Under the pieces are notes generated by a model. It saw nothing but the letters and a program-made list of their open reading frames with translations. It made no database searches and was not told the DNA's origin. DNA of 64,000 bases from Ruminococcus sp. (lineage in GTDB: Bacteria; Bacillota; Clostridia; Oscillospirales; Ruminococcaceae): the NCBI GenBank assembly GCA_017624895.1, contig JAGAMB010000020.1, positions 1-64,000 of the forward strand, given 5' to 3'. A program made the position numbers and the translations under genes. Numbering within the stretch: position 1 is the first letter of the stretch; each line of letters opens with the position of its first letter. This document shows positions 6,558 through 14,653 of this stretch, piece after piece.

Positions 6558-7121
6558 ATGCTTACACATAACGGAACAAAGACAATTGAAACGGAACGTC
6601 TTATACTCCGCAGATTTGAGTATACCGACGATACAGCAATGCTTAAATACTGGATTGCTGATGAAAAAATCCAGTCCCTGTATTCCGAGCCTGTATATTC
6701 CACAAAAGAGGAAGTAAAGGGGCTTCTTGACATATATATCAGCTCATACGAAAAGCCTGATTACTACCGCTGGGCAATTATTGAGAAAGACTGCGGCGAA
6801 TGTATCGGTCAGATTGCTTATTTCCTTGTTGATAATAAAAATCACTTTGCAGAAATCGAGTATTGTATCGGTTCGGAGTTTCAGTGCAGGGGATATGCTA
6901 CCGAAGCAACAAAAGCAGTTATTTCTTTCGGATTTGATGAAATCAATCTTCATAAGGTTCAGATCTGCACAAAGACTATAAATCAGCCTTCAAAGCGTGT
7001 TATTGAGAAATGCGGTTTCACATATGAGGGAACGCTCCGTGATTATTTCTTTATGAACGGCGAATATGTGGGCAGACATTATTTTTCAATCCTCAGAAGC
7101 GAGTATGAGAAAAATGATTAA
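6558..7121 (+). CDS. GNAT-family N-acetyltransferase (RimJ/RimL type)
   Basis: 187 aa. It opens with the IETERLILRRFEYTD signature of the RimJ/RimL/SpeG branch, has the acetyl-CoA loop CIGSEFQCRGYATEA, and ends with the conserved NQPSKRVIEKCGFTYEGTLR block. Members acetylate ribosomal protein N-termini, polyamines or drugs; which one applies here cannot be told. AGGAGGT precedes the ATG. The 3' end overlaps the next GNAT by 8 bp, so the two are translationally coupled. Confidence 0.93.
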   Translation: MLTHNGTKTIETERLILRRFEYTDDTAMLKYWIADEKIQSLYSEPVYSTKEEVKGLLDIYISSYEKPDYYRWAIIEKDCGECIGQIAYFLVDNKNHFAEIEYCIGSEFQCRGYATEATKAVISFGFDEINLHKVQICTKTINQPSKRVIEKCGFTYEGTLRDYFFMNGEYVGRHYFSILRSEYEKND

Positions 7122-7566
7122 GAGAGCAGATTTATGTGATGCCGAAATGGTAAAGGCAATAACCGAACAGACAATAAACAGCGTATATCCAAAATATTAT
7201 CCCAAAGGTGCGGTGGAATTTTTCCTCAATCACCACAATGAAAATAATATAAAAAACGACATTGAAAAGGGTATTGTCTATATTTTATATGAGGGCGATA
7301 ATGCTGTGGGAACTGTTACTATCAAGGAAAATGAGATTTTACGCCTTTTTGTTTTACCGCAATTTCAGGGGAAAGGTTTCGGCGGCAGACTGCTTGATTT
7401 TGCTGAGAAGAAAGCTGCGGAAAATCACAGTAAAATTATAATTGATGCGTCATTGCCTGCAAAGACGATTTACCTGAAAAGAGGTTATGTTTTCACGGAA
7501 TATCACACTATAAAAACGGAAAACGGGGATTTTCTGTGCTATGATGTTATGGAAAAAGTGTTATAG
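7114..7566 (+). CDS. GNAT-family N-acetyltransferase
   Basis: 150 aa. Core motifs are NAVGTVTIKENEILRLFVLP then QFQGKGFGGRLLDFAE (acetyl-CoA loop Q-x-x-G-x-G), and a C-terminal YLKRGYVFTEYHTI. Two near starts are possible, 7105 and 7114. The second overlaps the upstream gene's end in an ATGATTAA arrangement typical of coupling. Substrate unknown. It forms a two-gene operon with 6558-7121. Confidence 0.9.
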   Translation: MIKRADLCDAEMVKAITEQTINSVYPKYYPKGAVEFFLNHHNENNIKNDIEKGIVYILYEGDNAVGTVTIKENEILRLFVLPQFQGKGFGGRLLDFAEKKAAENHSKIIIDASLPAKTIYLKRGYVFTEYHTIKTENGDFLCYDVMEKVL

Positions 7567-7573
7567 TCCAACT

Positions 7574-7598
7574 GTAGGGGCTGCCTTTGGCAGTCCGC
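7574..7598. repeat. Small palindromic repeat of the GTAGGGGC family
   Basis: GTAGGGGCTGCC...GGCAGTCCGC is a short inverted repeat that begins with the same GTAGGGGC as copies near 46.0 and 63.4 kb. The remaining 180 bp to 7780 contain no convincing gene. Confidence 0.5.
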
Positions 7599-7780
7599 AA
7601 TTAATTGCTCCCCCAACTAAACCTTGCCATCAAATACTCGGCACAAAGAAAATTTCTCTGTGTCAGAAAAACTTGAAATACGACAGTATTCCTGTGTTTT
7701 TCTTCCTTGATAAATTTCCTTTCTGCTTTCGTCTTTTTTGCAAGGTATAATTGGTGGAGCAATATAAAGGAGCTGATAAA

Positions 7781-8200
7781 ATGTCACACACAGTCACAAA
7801 ACCAAATGAGAAATTCAATATAATACTTGCGGTAGTTTTTCACATTGCACTTATAATTCTTGATTATTTCTTTATAGATAATTACGGTGCTGCGTTTGGA
7901 TATTTCTTTCTTCTTGTCGGTGGAGTTTATTTTTTATACTGGATTATCTCCAACAGAAAAAGCTATATGCCATGGAAAGTATATTTAGTATTTGTAATTG
8001 GTACTATTACCCAGCTTCTTCTGAGTTTAGAAGGAATAATTCCAAAGGAATATGGGACGGGTGAACCGGGCGTTGGAAAGAGTCAATTTCTTTATTGTAT
8101 ATTAATTCTTTTTTTAACTATATCGATAGGTATTGCAAATTATATTTTGCATATTATTGATTCGGTGAGAAAAAACAAGGAAAATGAAATGGAGAAATAA
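7781..8200 (+). CDS. Small integral membrane protein
   Basis: 139 aa with four predicted transmembrane helices (IILAVVFHIALIILDYFFI, FGYFFLLVGGVYFLYWII, VYLVFVIGTITQLLLSL, FLYCILILFLTISIGIANY) and short charged ends. The function is not recognised. The frame could start at TTG 7751, but AAAGGAG is correctly spaced for ATG 7781. It sits just ahead of a GNAT fragment cut by the repeat element. Confidence 0.75.
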   Translation: MSHTVTKPNEKFNIILAVVFHIALIILDYFFIDNYGAAFGYFFLLVGGVYFLYWIISNRKSYMPWKVYLVFVIGTITQLLLSLEGIIPKEYGTGEPGVGKSQFLYCILILFLTISIGIANYILHIIDSVRKNKENEMEK

Positions 8201-8204
8201 ATCT

Positions 8205-8319
8205 ATGGTAACACAAGAATTTGAAACCCCTCGTCTTATATGCCGTCCGTTTACTATGGCGGATTGCGGTGATATGCTCCGAAACTGGATAGCCGAGAAC
8301 TTCCTCGCCATACAGACAG
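8205..8319 (+). pseudogene. 5' fragment of a GNAT acetyltransferase truncated by a repeat element
   Basis: The ATG at 8205 opens a frame reading FETPRLICRPFTMADCGDML then RNW, the standard N-terminus of RimJ/RimL-type GNATs. After about 38 codons it runs into the MITE-like half copy and stops at TGA 8340-8342. Nothing resembling the rest of a GNAT follows; the next gene is a methyltransferase. It looks like a gene destroyed by insertion plus deletion. Confidence 0.75.
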
Positions 8320-8395
8320 TATGCTTTCGTCGTTCGCCTTGACAGACAGCATTTCTGTCATCATCTTTGTCTACTAACATTTTAGGGATTGGTAT
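8320..8395. mobile_element. MITE-like element, right-half copy 2
   Basis: 76 bp nearly identical to 2807-2883. Both start TATGCTTTCGTCGT, share CATCATCTTTGTCTACTAAC and end GGGAT(T/C)GGTAT. The left inverted arm is missing, so this copy is solo or deleted. Its left edge interrupts the GNAT fragment, and its right edge lies 12 bp before the methyltransferase start. Confidence 0.65.
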
Positions 8396-8407
8396 AAGGA
8401 GAAAAAT

Positions 8408-9208
8408 ATGAAAAACTATGTAGTTGAAAATTACGAGAATTATCGTGAGGAGGACAGATTGTCCACCAATAACGCAAGAAAAATTGAATTTATCACAACA
8501 TCAAGAATATTTAACGAGCTTTTTGACGGCAGCAAAAAAATTCTCGATTGTGCCGCAGGAACTGGAATTTATGCCTTTCATCTTGCGGAACGGGGACACG
8601 AAGTAACTGCCACGGATATAACTCCCCGCCACGTTGAAATTATGGATAAAATCATTGCGGAAAAGGGATATAACGTGAAAACAGCCGTTCTTGATGCCTG
8701 CGATATGAGCATTTACGGGGACGAAAGCTTTGATGTTGTCCTGAATATGGGGCCTTTTTATCATCTGATTGACGAGGAAAAAAGGATGCAATGTATGAAA
8801 GAAAGCCTCCGTGTGCTGAAAAAGGGCGGTCTGCTTGCAGCAGCATACATTCCCAGATATTATATTTTCCAGTTTATTGCAATGGAGAACAATTATTTTC
8901 TTGACGCTGACCTTGCAAATCAGCTCATATCCACGGGAGTTCTTCGCCACGACGACGAAAAATGTTTCTGGACGGACACATATTATTCCTCAGCGGAGGA
9001 AATGGAGCGTCTTTACAGAGAGAATGGTCTTTCTGTTATCGACCACTTTGCGCAGGACGGCTGTACTCCACAATTCCGCGAAAAGGTTGATAACTGGAGT
9101 GAGGATCAGTTCAGAATATGGTGCGATTATCACTATTCTGTATGCCGTGAGAAATCAACCATCGGGGCGAGTAATCATGTTGTTATTGTTGGGAGGAAAG
9201 AAAAATGA
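8408..9208 (+). CDS. Class I SAM-dependent methyltransferase
   Basis: 266 aa. Rossmann-fold motif I is LDCAAGTGIYAFHLAERG. It is followed by TATDITPRHVEIM (motif II), LDACDMSIYGDESFDVVLNM (motif III/IV) and LKKGGLLAAAYI. It belongs to the UbiE/Methyltransf_25-type group; the substrate cannot be told from sequence. The ribosome site (TAAGGAGAAAAAT) begins just after the end of the repeat element, so the element supplies its 5' region. The last codon overlaps the next gene (ATGA). Confidence 0.92.
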   Translation: MKNYVVENYENYREEDRLSTNNARKIEFITTSRIFNELFDGSKKILDCAAGTGIYAFHLAERGHEVTATDITPRHVEIMDKIIAEKGYNVKTAVLDACDMSIYGDESFDVVLNMGPFYHLIDEEKRMQCMKESLRVLKKGGLLAAAYIPRYYIFQFIAMENNYFLDADLANQLISTGVLRHDDEKCFWTDTYYSSAEEMERLYRENGLSVIDHFAQDGCTPQFREKVDNWSEDQFRIWCDYHYSVCREKSTIGASNHVVIVGRKEK

Positions 9209-9537
9209 AAACCAAATTAAAGACAATAACCGCCGCAATTTGGCTGCTGTTATCTTCTGCAATGGCTTATTACTGTATGATTTTTGGAATATTTGCTGTA
9301 TCAGAAACAGAACGTTGGATAAGCAGCAAGGACTTTTATATTAACAATGTTGTGGACAGCGTTATTGAGGTGATGCTGATTGTGAGCTATATTTTTACAT
9401 ATCTTAGTGCTATGATTTATCTCTGTAAACAGATGTATAAAATAAAAAAGTGGATGGTATGTATTCCGATACTGGCTTCTGGATCTGTAATTGTACTTAG
9501 TATTGCGCTGTTCTGGAATACTTATGAGCTTTTTTGA
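9205..9537 (+). CDS. Small membrane protein coupled to methyltransferase
   Basis: 110 aa with an N-terminal helix (IWLLLSSAMAYYCMIFGIF), a second around VIEVMLIVSYIFTYLSAMIY and a third around WMVCIPILASGSVIVLSIAL. No family is recognised. GGGAGGAAAG precedes the ATG, which overlaps the methyltransferase stop by 4 bp, so the two are co-translated. Confidence 0.75.
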   Translation: MKTKLKTITAAIWLLLSSAMAYYCMIFGIFAVSETERWISSKDFYINNVVDSVIEVMLIVSYIFTYLSAMIYLCKQMYKIKKWMVCIPILASGSVIVLSIALFWNTYELF

Positions 9538-9637
9538 GAAAACTAACCATGAAAATCGAGAGTTAATGAAAGAGATAAGGCGGATTTGCTTACGCATTTC
9601 CGGCGCAAGTGACTATATTATGGGTAGAAAATATGGG

Positions 9638-9666
9638 TTGAATTTTATGGGAAAGTGTGGTATAAT
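9638..9666 (+). promoter_or_regulatory. Promoter of the Nudix-like membrane gene
   Basis: TTGAAT (9638-9643) and TATAAT (9661-9666) with a 17-bp spacer, 54 bp before the start at 9720. Confidence 0.75.
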
Positions 9667-9719
9667 TGCAATAAAGTGTTTTTGATTGAAAACAGAGAGG
9701 TTATATAAGGAGATACATA

Positions 9720-10934
9720 ATGAAAATTGATTTGAATTCTTTAAGCAAAAAGTATATAACTGCAAGCAGTATAAGGGCTTTTCTTTTATTTATACCGTTA
9801 GTGATCATATTTGTAAAGCAATGTGCTGCTGATGAATTTGATTGGAGTCAATATCTGGATACAAGTATATTGATATCTGTTTTATTTGCCTTTTTATGCG
9901 AGTCGTTAGCTTCATCAATTCACTATTTTATTGAAAAAAAGTATGAGGATTCCACCAAATTGTCTGTTGACTATGATAAACTTGTAGAAAAGTATTCTCG
10001 TGAAAATCTTATTGAGTATAAAAACAATAAATTCCCTGTAATTTGTCTTGTAAGCAGAAAAAAGAATTCTGAAAGCTTTAATATAGTTGTAAATCATGAT
10101 AATAAATCAAAGCGCTATGAGCTGCCTAAACAAATTGCTGATCAATCGGATTATTTGATGAAAGCTCATAAACACTCTAAAATCTTTAATAATATAAATG
10201 TGAGATTAGATGATATCAGACAAGATGATGGAAATGTTGCAATTTCATATTCTAAAACAACATATTTTGATTCTCTGATCACTAACAGAGCGATTGATTA
10301 TAAATTTGAAAATGGAAAAACCATAAGAGAAATATATGAACCGGGGCCGTTTTTAAATAAATTGTCTGAGTCTAAGTTGTCAAATCATCTTGGATTTAAC
10401 GGTTTTGTTGAAACATCCGACGGGAAATTCATTTTTGTTTTACGAGGTAATAATCTTTCCATTGGAAAAAATACGTTGTCGGATAGTATAGGTGCTTCTT
10501 TAAAAACAAAATATTGTTTAGATGATGATATGAATTTGACTTCCAAGGGAATAGGAAATGCAATTTGTAACGAAATTTATGACGAATTACGAGTCAGAGT
10601 TAAAAATAACAATGAAATGGAAAAAACTATTTTTGCATTCTACAGAGATATTCTTGAAGGCGGAAAGCCTCAATTCCTGTTTCATTATAAATTAGAAAAT
10701 ATGACGCAAAAACAATTTGAAGAAAACTTTATAAAGGAAATCAAAGCTAAGAAAAAAGAATTGAAAAAAAAAGCTGTGATAGATGGAACCAAATTTGTCT
10801 TTCTTAATTACGAAGAATTGAAAAAATGTGATATCACCGCCGGTAAACTCGTGCTTCCCGATAAAAATACATCATTTAAAATTTTGCCATCCGCATCAGC
10901 TGCTATTGTTATGCTGCTTGATTATTTAGGATAA
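9720..10934 (+). CDS. Membrane-anchored protein with a Nudix-like domain
   Basis: 404 aa. Two N-terminal transmembrane helices (about 18-35 and 48-68) are followed by a long cytoplasmic part. Residues of roughly 225-300 read LGFNGFVETSDGKFIFVLRG, then LSDSIGASL, then NEIYDELRV. This matches the order of a Nudix fold (strand with DGK, substrate strand, then a degenerate RExxEE helix whose Glu and Asp-Glu are kept). The C-terminus (LENMTQKQFEENFIKEIKAK onward) is unassigned. The gene is clearly AT-richer than its neighbours, has its own promoter and terminator, and stands alone, all of which suggest transfer. Nudix assignment is my reading; a role in defence or nucleotide signalling is speculation. 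Confidence 0.7.
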   Translation: MKIDLNSLSKKYITASSIRAFLLFIPLVIIFVKQCAADEFDWSQYLDTSILISVLFAFLCESLASSIHYFIEKKYEDSTKLSVDYDKLVEKYSRENLIEYKNNKFPVICLVSRKKNSESFNIVVNHDNKSKRYELPKQIADQSDYLMKAHKHSKIFNNINVRLDDIRQDDGNVAISYSKTTYFDSLITNRAIDYKFENGKTIREIYEPGPFLNKLSESKLSNHLGFNGFVETSDGKFIFVLRGNNLSIGKNTLSDSIGASLKTKYCLDDDMNLTSKGIGNAICNEIYDELRVRVKNNNEMEKTIFAFYRDILEGGKPQFLFHYKLENMTQKQFEENFIKEIKAKKKELKKKAVIDGTKFVFLNYEELKKCDITAGKLVLPDKNTSFKILPSASAAIVMLLDYLG

Positions 10935-10949
10935 GAGAACCCCATAAAT

Positions 10950-10993
10950 AAACACCTCCCCAATCTCATTGAATTGAGATTGGGGAGGTGTTT
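10950..10993. terminator. Strong bidirectional terminator
   Basis: A stem of about 19 bp (AAACACCTCCCCAATCTCA and its complement) lies between the convergent Nudix-like and guaA genes, with T-rich sequence on the plus side and A-rich sequence on the other. Confidence 0.9.
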
Positions 10994-11036
10994 GTTTTGT
11001 ATTAATATGGCATAACCGCCAATTGAGTTTTTTAGA

Positions 11037-12017
11037 TTATTCCCACTCAATAGTGCCGATTGGCTTAGGAGTGAGATCGTAGAGGACACGGTTGATACCC
11101 TCAACCTCTGCTGTGATACGAGCAGTAATTTTGTGGAGAAGCGCGTAGGGGATTTCCTCAATAGTAGCGCTCATAGCATCTGTAGTATTGACAGCACGGA
11201 TAATAGCCGGCCAGCCCTCATATCTCTTGTCGTTCTTTACGCCGACGCTCTTCATATCCGGAACAGCGATGAAATACTGCCAAACAGTCTTATTAAGACC
11301 AGCGTTGTCAAATTCTTCGCGGAGGATAGCATCAGCCTCACGGAGAGCATTAAGACGGTCACGAGTTATTGCACCAAGACATCTTACGCCAAGACCGGGG
11401 CCGGGGAATGGCTGACGGTCAACCATTGAAGCAGGAAGACCAAGTGCCTTACCAACCACGCGAACCTCATCCTTGAAAAGAAGCTTGACAGGCTCAACAA
11501 GCTCAAACTGCATATCTTCGGGGAGTCCGCCGACATTGTGATGAGCCTTTACGCCGTCGCTTTCGAGAATATCAGGATAGATAGTACCCTGAGCGAGGAA
11601 AGAAATACCTTCAAGCTTGCTTGCTTCCTCGTCGAAAACCTTGATAAATTCACCGCCTATGATTTTACGCTTTTTCTCAGGAGCGTCAACACCGGCGAGA
11701 AGATCGAGGAAACGGTCAGTAGCGTCGATGTAAATAAGGTTAGCGTCAAGCTGATTTTTGAACACCTCAATAACCTGCTCGCTTTCACCCTTACGCATAA
11801 GTCCGTGATTAACATGAACGCATACAAGCTGCTTGCCAATAGCCTTAATAAGCAGAGCTGCTACAACAGAGCTGTCAACGCCGCCTGAAAGTGCAAGCAG
11901 AACCTTTTTGTCACCTACCTGTGCCTTAACAGCAGCAACTTGCTCGTCGATGAACGCAGCAGCAAGTTCGGGGGTAGTGATACGCGTCATTGTTTCTGGT
12001 CTTTTGTTTGAATCCAT
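11037..12017 (-). CDS. guaA: GMP synthase ATP-pyrophosphatase subunit (no glutaminase domain)
   Basis: 326 aa. It amidates XMP to GMP using ATP. The ATP-PPase P-loop is LALSGGVDSSVVAALL (about residues 41-56). The conserved DRQPFPGPGLGVRCLG and the dimerization domain end DLTPKPIGTIEWE are present. The usual bacterial enzyme of about 510 aa has an N-terminal class I glutaminase domain of about 190 aa; this protein starts directly at the synthase part. It must use ammonia or a separate glutaminase subunit, as in archaeal-type split enzymes; none is visible nearby. AAAGGAGG precedes the ATG. It lies 83 bp downstream of the PqqD-like gene with a small hairpin between. Confidence 0.93.
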   Translation of the reverse strand: MDSNKRPETMTRITTPELAAAFIDEQVAAVKAQVGDKKVLLALSGGVDSSVVAALLIKAIGKQLVCVHVNHGLMRKGESEQVIEVFKNQLDANLIYIDATDRFLDLLAGVDAPEKKRKIIGGEFIKVFDEEASKLEGISFLAQGTIYPDILESDGVKAHHNVGGLPEDMQFELVEPVKLLFKDEVRVVGKALGLPASMVDRQPFPGPGLGVRCLGAITRDRLNALREADAILREEFDNAGLNKTVWQYFIAVPDMKSVGVKNDKRYEGWPAIIRAVNTTDAMSATIEEIPYALLHKITARITAEVEGINRVLYDLTPKPIGTIEWE

Positions 12018-12100
12018 AAAATTTCCTCCTTTACCGGCGAAGAATCAAGCCGGGATATATATACCAATCCTGTCGTCATTGACGGGAAAGTACAGCTGAA

Positions 12101-12469
12101 TTATTTTTCAGACGGTTCATCTGCATTTTTGCAGGTGATAAATTTGTTTGTTTCAAGTGTATGAATGAACATTGAAAGTCGCTCATACAGCGGCAGAGCC
12201 TTTTCGCCGAAGTGTTCCTCAACGGGTTTGCCGATATCGAAAACAGTTTTTTCACCGTCTATCTGAAGCCATATGAAGCTTCCCATTTCATCGAGATGAA
12301 TATGGGAAACTTTTGGCTTTTTTATAAGCTTCTGGGCAATTCTGTTAGCGATACCCTTATTTTCCATATGTATGGTAACAAGTCCGTTGTCCTCAACAGA
12401 CCATTTTATTTCCTCATTATGGACGGGCCGCTTTTCAAGAAAATTTTCGCCCTGAGATTTACTTTTCAT
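12101..12469 (-). CDS. PqqD-superfamily protein
   Basis: 122 aa. The core SHIHLDEMGSFIWLQIDGEK then VFDIGKPVEEHFG resembles the PqqD winged-helix fold (LN-x-x-G-x-x-(I/L)W, followed by T-V-x-(E/D)(I/L)), a peptide-binding chaperone domain. Here there is no radical SAM or RiPP precursor nearby. Instead the gene overlaps the 3' end of an OPT transporter gene by 11 bp, so it is translationally coupled to it. Its role with a transporter is unknown; handling of a peptide substrate is a guess. Confidence 0.75.
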   Translation of the reverse strand: MKSKSQGENFLEKRPVHNEEIKWSVEDNGLVTIHMENKGIANRIAQKLIKKPKVSHIHLDEMGSFIWLQIDGEKTVFDIGKPVEEHFGEKALPLYERLSMFIHTLETNKFITCKNADEPSEK

Positions 12470-14405
12470 TTGCTTTTTTTACAGGCTTCTGTTTTTTCCA
12501 GATGGAGAATTTAAGAAGCGAGAGAATGATGAGTGCGAATACAACAAGGCTTGATACATTTACAGCCCATTCAGGGAGATTTATCATACCTGAGATATCA
12601 ATAAGCTTGTCCACTTCAAATACTGCAAGCAGAGCAAGAAGAACGCCTACAAGACCTTCACCTGCAATCATACCTGAGCTGAATAGGATACCGTCGTTGA
12701 TAATATCCTTTTTGCGCTGTTCGCCGATTTTTTCAGTCTTCATCTTGTCAAAGATAAGACGGATCACACCGCCGACCATAATGCAAGCGTTAAGGTGAAC
12801 GGGGAGGTAAACGCCGATAGCAAATGGAAGTACGGGAATACCGATAATTTCAATGAAGATCGCAATAAATACGCCGATGAATACAAGATTCCAAGGAAGA
12901 TCAGCGCTCATAACGCCCTCAACGATCATCTTCATAAGAGTTGCCTGAGGTGCAGGAAGCGCATCAGTACCGAAGCCCATTTCGTTATCAAGAAGATAAA
13001 GAGTAGCACCGATAGTAAGAGCAGCTGCAACAACACCGATAATTTCGCCTATCTGCTGTTTTTTAGGAGTAGAGCCGAGTATGTATCCTGTTTTAAGATC
13101 CTGTGAGGTATCGCCTGCAATAGCAGCAACGATACAGATAATAGAACCGATAGCGATGGCGGCTGTCATACCTTCTGCACCGTCAGCGCCTGTGAATTTG
13201 AGGATAATTGTGGAAATAAGAAGTGTAGCGATAGCCATACCTGAAACAGGATTGTTACTGCTTCCTACAAGACCTACCATTCTTGATGAAACGGTAGCAA
13301 AGAAGAAGCCGAATACAACGATAATAAATGCACCGAGAAGTGAAACAGGGATTGCAGGAATGAGCCATACAAGAAGTGTAAGAATAACAATAGCGCTGAT
13401 AACTACTTTAATATTGATATCCTGTGAAGTTCTGTCGTTGGATTTTACACCTGATTTATCGCTCATACTTTTGATAGCATCTCTGAATGTGCGGATAATA
13501 AGGGGGAGTGACTTGATAAGGCTGATGATACCGCCTGCTGCAAGAGCACCTGCGCCGATGTAGCGGACGTATGAACCCCAGATACCGTAAGCACCCTCAG
13601 CAGCAAAAACCTCGCCGATTGTAACGTCGGGATTGGGGTAAATTGCAATATTTTCGCCGAAAAGAACAATAAGGGGAATGAGAACGAGCCAACTGAGAAT
13701 ACCGCCTGAGAACATATAGGAGGAAATTCTGAAGCCGCAGATATAGCCAACGCTCATTACAGCAGGATAAATTTGAGTGCCTATCTCACCTGCAAAGCCC
13801 TTGACTCTGAAAGCAATTTCGCCGGGAACTGCTTTGATACCGTCAATAATAAGCTTAAAAAGTGCTGCAAAGCCCATACCTGCAAATACGGTTGAAGCGT
13901 TTGCACCGCCGTTTTCGCCTGCAAGGAGAATTTCAGCGCAGGCTGTACCTTCGGGATATGGGAGAGTACCGTGTTCCTTGACGATAAGAGCATTTCTCAG
14001 AGGTACCATAAAGAAAATGCCAAGAAGTCCGCCGATAAGAGAAATAAGTGTGATTTCGAGAATACCGGGGGGATCTGTTACGCCTTCCTTAGCCCAAAGA
14101 AAGAGAGCAGGAAGTGTAAAAATGGTACCTGCCGCAAGGGATTCGCCTGCAGAGCCTATTGTTTGTACTACGTTGCTTTCAAGGATTGAGTTTCTTTTAA
14201 GAAGAACTCTGATAACGCCCATGGCAATAACTGCCGCAGGGATAGAGGCTGAAACGGTCATACCAACTCTTAATCCCAGATAAGCGTTAGCGGCGCCAAA
14301 AATAATGGCGAGGATTATACCCATGAAGATAGAGGTGAATGTAAGTTCCGGAGTTACCTTATCTGCGGGTATATAGGGTTTGAATTCGTTTGATTTTTTT
14401 TCCAT
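12459..14405 (-). CDS. OPT-family oligopeptide transporter
   Basis: 648-aa polytopic inner-membrane transporter. The N-terminus ELTFTSIFMGIILAIIFGAANAYLGLRVGM, with helix NAYLGLRVGMTVSASIPAAV, is characteristic of the bacterial OPT branch (TIGR00728-like). Conserved NVVQTIGSAGESLAAG and EGTACAEIL are also visible. At least 14 hydrophobic helices are spread along the length. It imports short peptides or metal chelates, probably with protons. The start is chosen at ATG 14405 rather than 14408 or 14438 because GGAGA sits 5 nt before it. It is first in an operon with the PqqD-like gene, behind a leader of about 240 nt. Confidence 0.93.
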   Translation of the reverse strand: MEKKSNEFKPYIPADKVTPELTFTSIFMGIILAIIFGAANAYLGLRVGMTVSASIPAAVIAMGVIRVLLKRNSILESNVVQTIGSAGESLAAGTIFTLPALFLWAKEGVTDPPGILEITLISLIGGLLGIFFMVPLRNALIVKEHGTLPYPEGTACAEILLAGENGGANASTVFAGMGFAALFKLIIDGIKAVPGEIAFRVKGFAGEIGTQIYPAVMSVGYICGFRISSYMFSGGILSWLVLIPLIVLFGENIAIYPNPDVTIGEVFAAEGAYGIWGSYVRYIGAGALAAGGIISLIKSLPLIIRTFRDAIKSMSDKSGVKSNDRTSQDINIKVVISAIVILTLLVWLIPAIPVSLLGAFIIVVFGFFFATVSSRMVGLVGSSNNPVSGMAIATLLISTIILKFTGADGAEGMTAAIAIGSIICIVAAIAGDTSQDLKTGYILGSTPKKQQIGEIIGVVAAALTIGATLYLLDNEMGFGTDALPAPQATLMKMIVEGVMSADLPWNLVFIGVFIAIFIEIIGIPVLPFAIGVYLPVHLNACIMVGGVIRLIFDKMKTEKIGEQRKKDIINDGILFSSGMIAGEGLVGVLLALLAVFEVDKLIDISGMINLPEWAVNVSSLVVFALIILSLLKFSIWKKQKPVKKANEK

Positions 14406-14653
14406 CATCGTCTCCGATCTGCTTTTGTTTTGCCGCATATTTTAGAGGGTGGGGAAATATGCGGCATAAGCTTGAATTTTGAAGCTGCGATGCAATTATG
14501 CAGATATTACATTGCGGCTTCTTAAGTCTGTACTGTCAGTTGTTTGAAGTGATGCAGGAAACTGCGTTTTCTCGGCAATAATTGGCAGTTCATAGCATCA
14601 GTTCAGTCAATTTGTTATCCGAAGATAGTTTTGACAGCATATAATACCTTATA
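14406..14653 (-). promoter_or_regulatory. Long structured 5' leader of the OPT operon
   Basis: About 240 nt lie between the -10 box and the start codon on the minus strand. An 11-bp hairpin (GCCGCATATTT/AAATATGCGGC, about 14433-14467) ends about 27 nt before the start codon. Another imperfect 12-bp stem (GAAGC...GCTTC) lies near 14480-14522. No T-box, TPP, SAM or other riboswitch signature that I know is recognisable. It may be a regulatory leader of unknown type. Confidence 0.4.

Noticed and set aside
7541..7750. 69-aa frame after the second GNAT
   Set aside because: It crosses the small GTAGGGGC repeat, overlaps the GNAT end and has no ribosome site.
12050..12075. Possible third MITE end (ATATACCAATCC) upstream of guaA
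   Set aside because: Only about 11 bases resemble the element end; no further inverted arm or internal match.
13777..14283. 168-aa frame on the plus strand inside the OPT gene
   Set aside because: Low-complexity Pro/Ala/Ser translation caused by reverse-strand reading of a membrane protein gene.
14406..14653. T-box or known riboswitch in the OPT leader
   Set aside because: No T-box sequence (TGGNACCGCG-like), specifier loop or other known consensus could be found on the minus strand.
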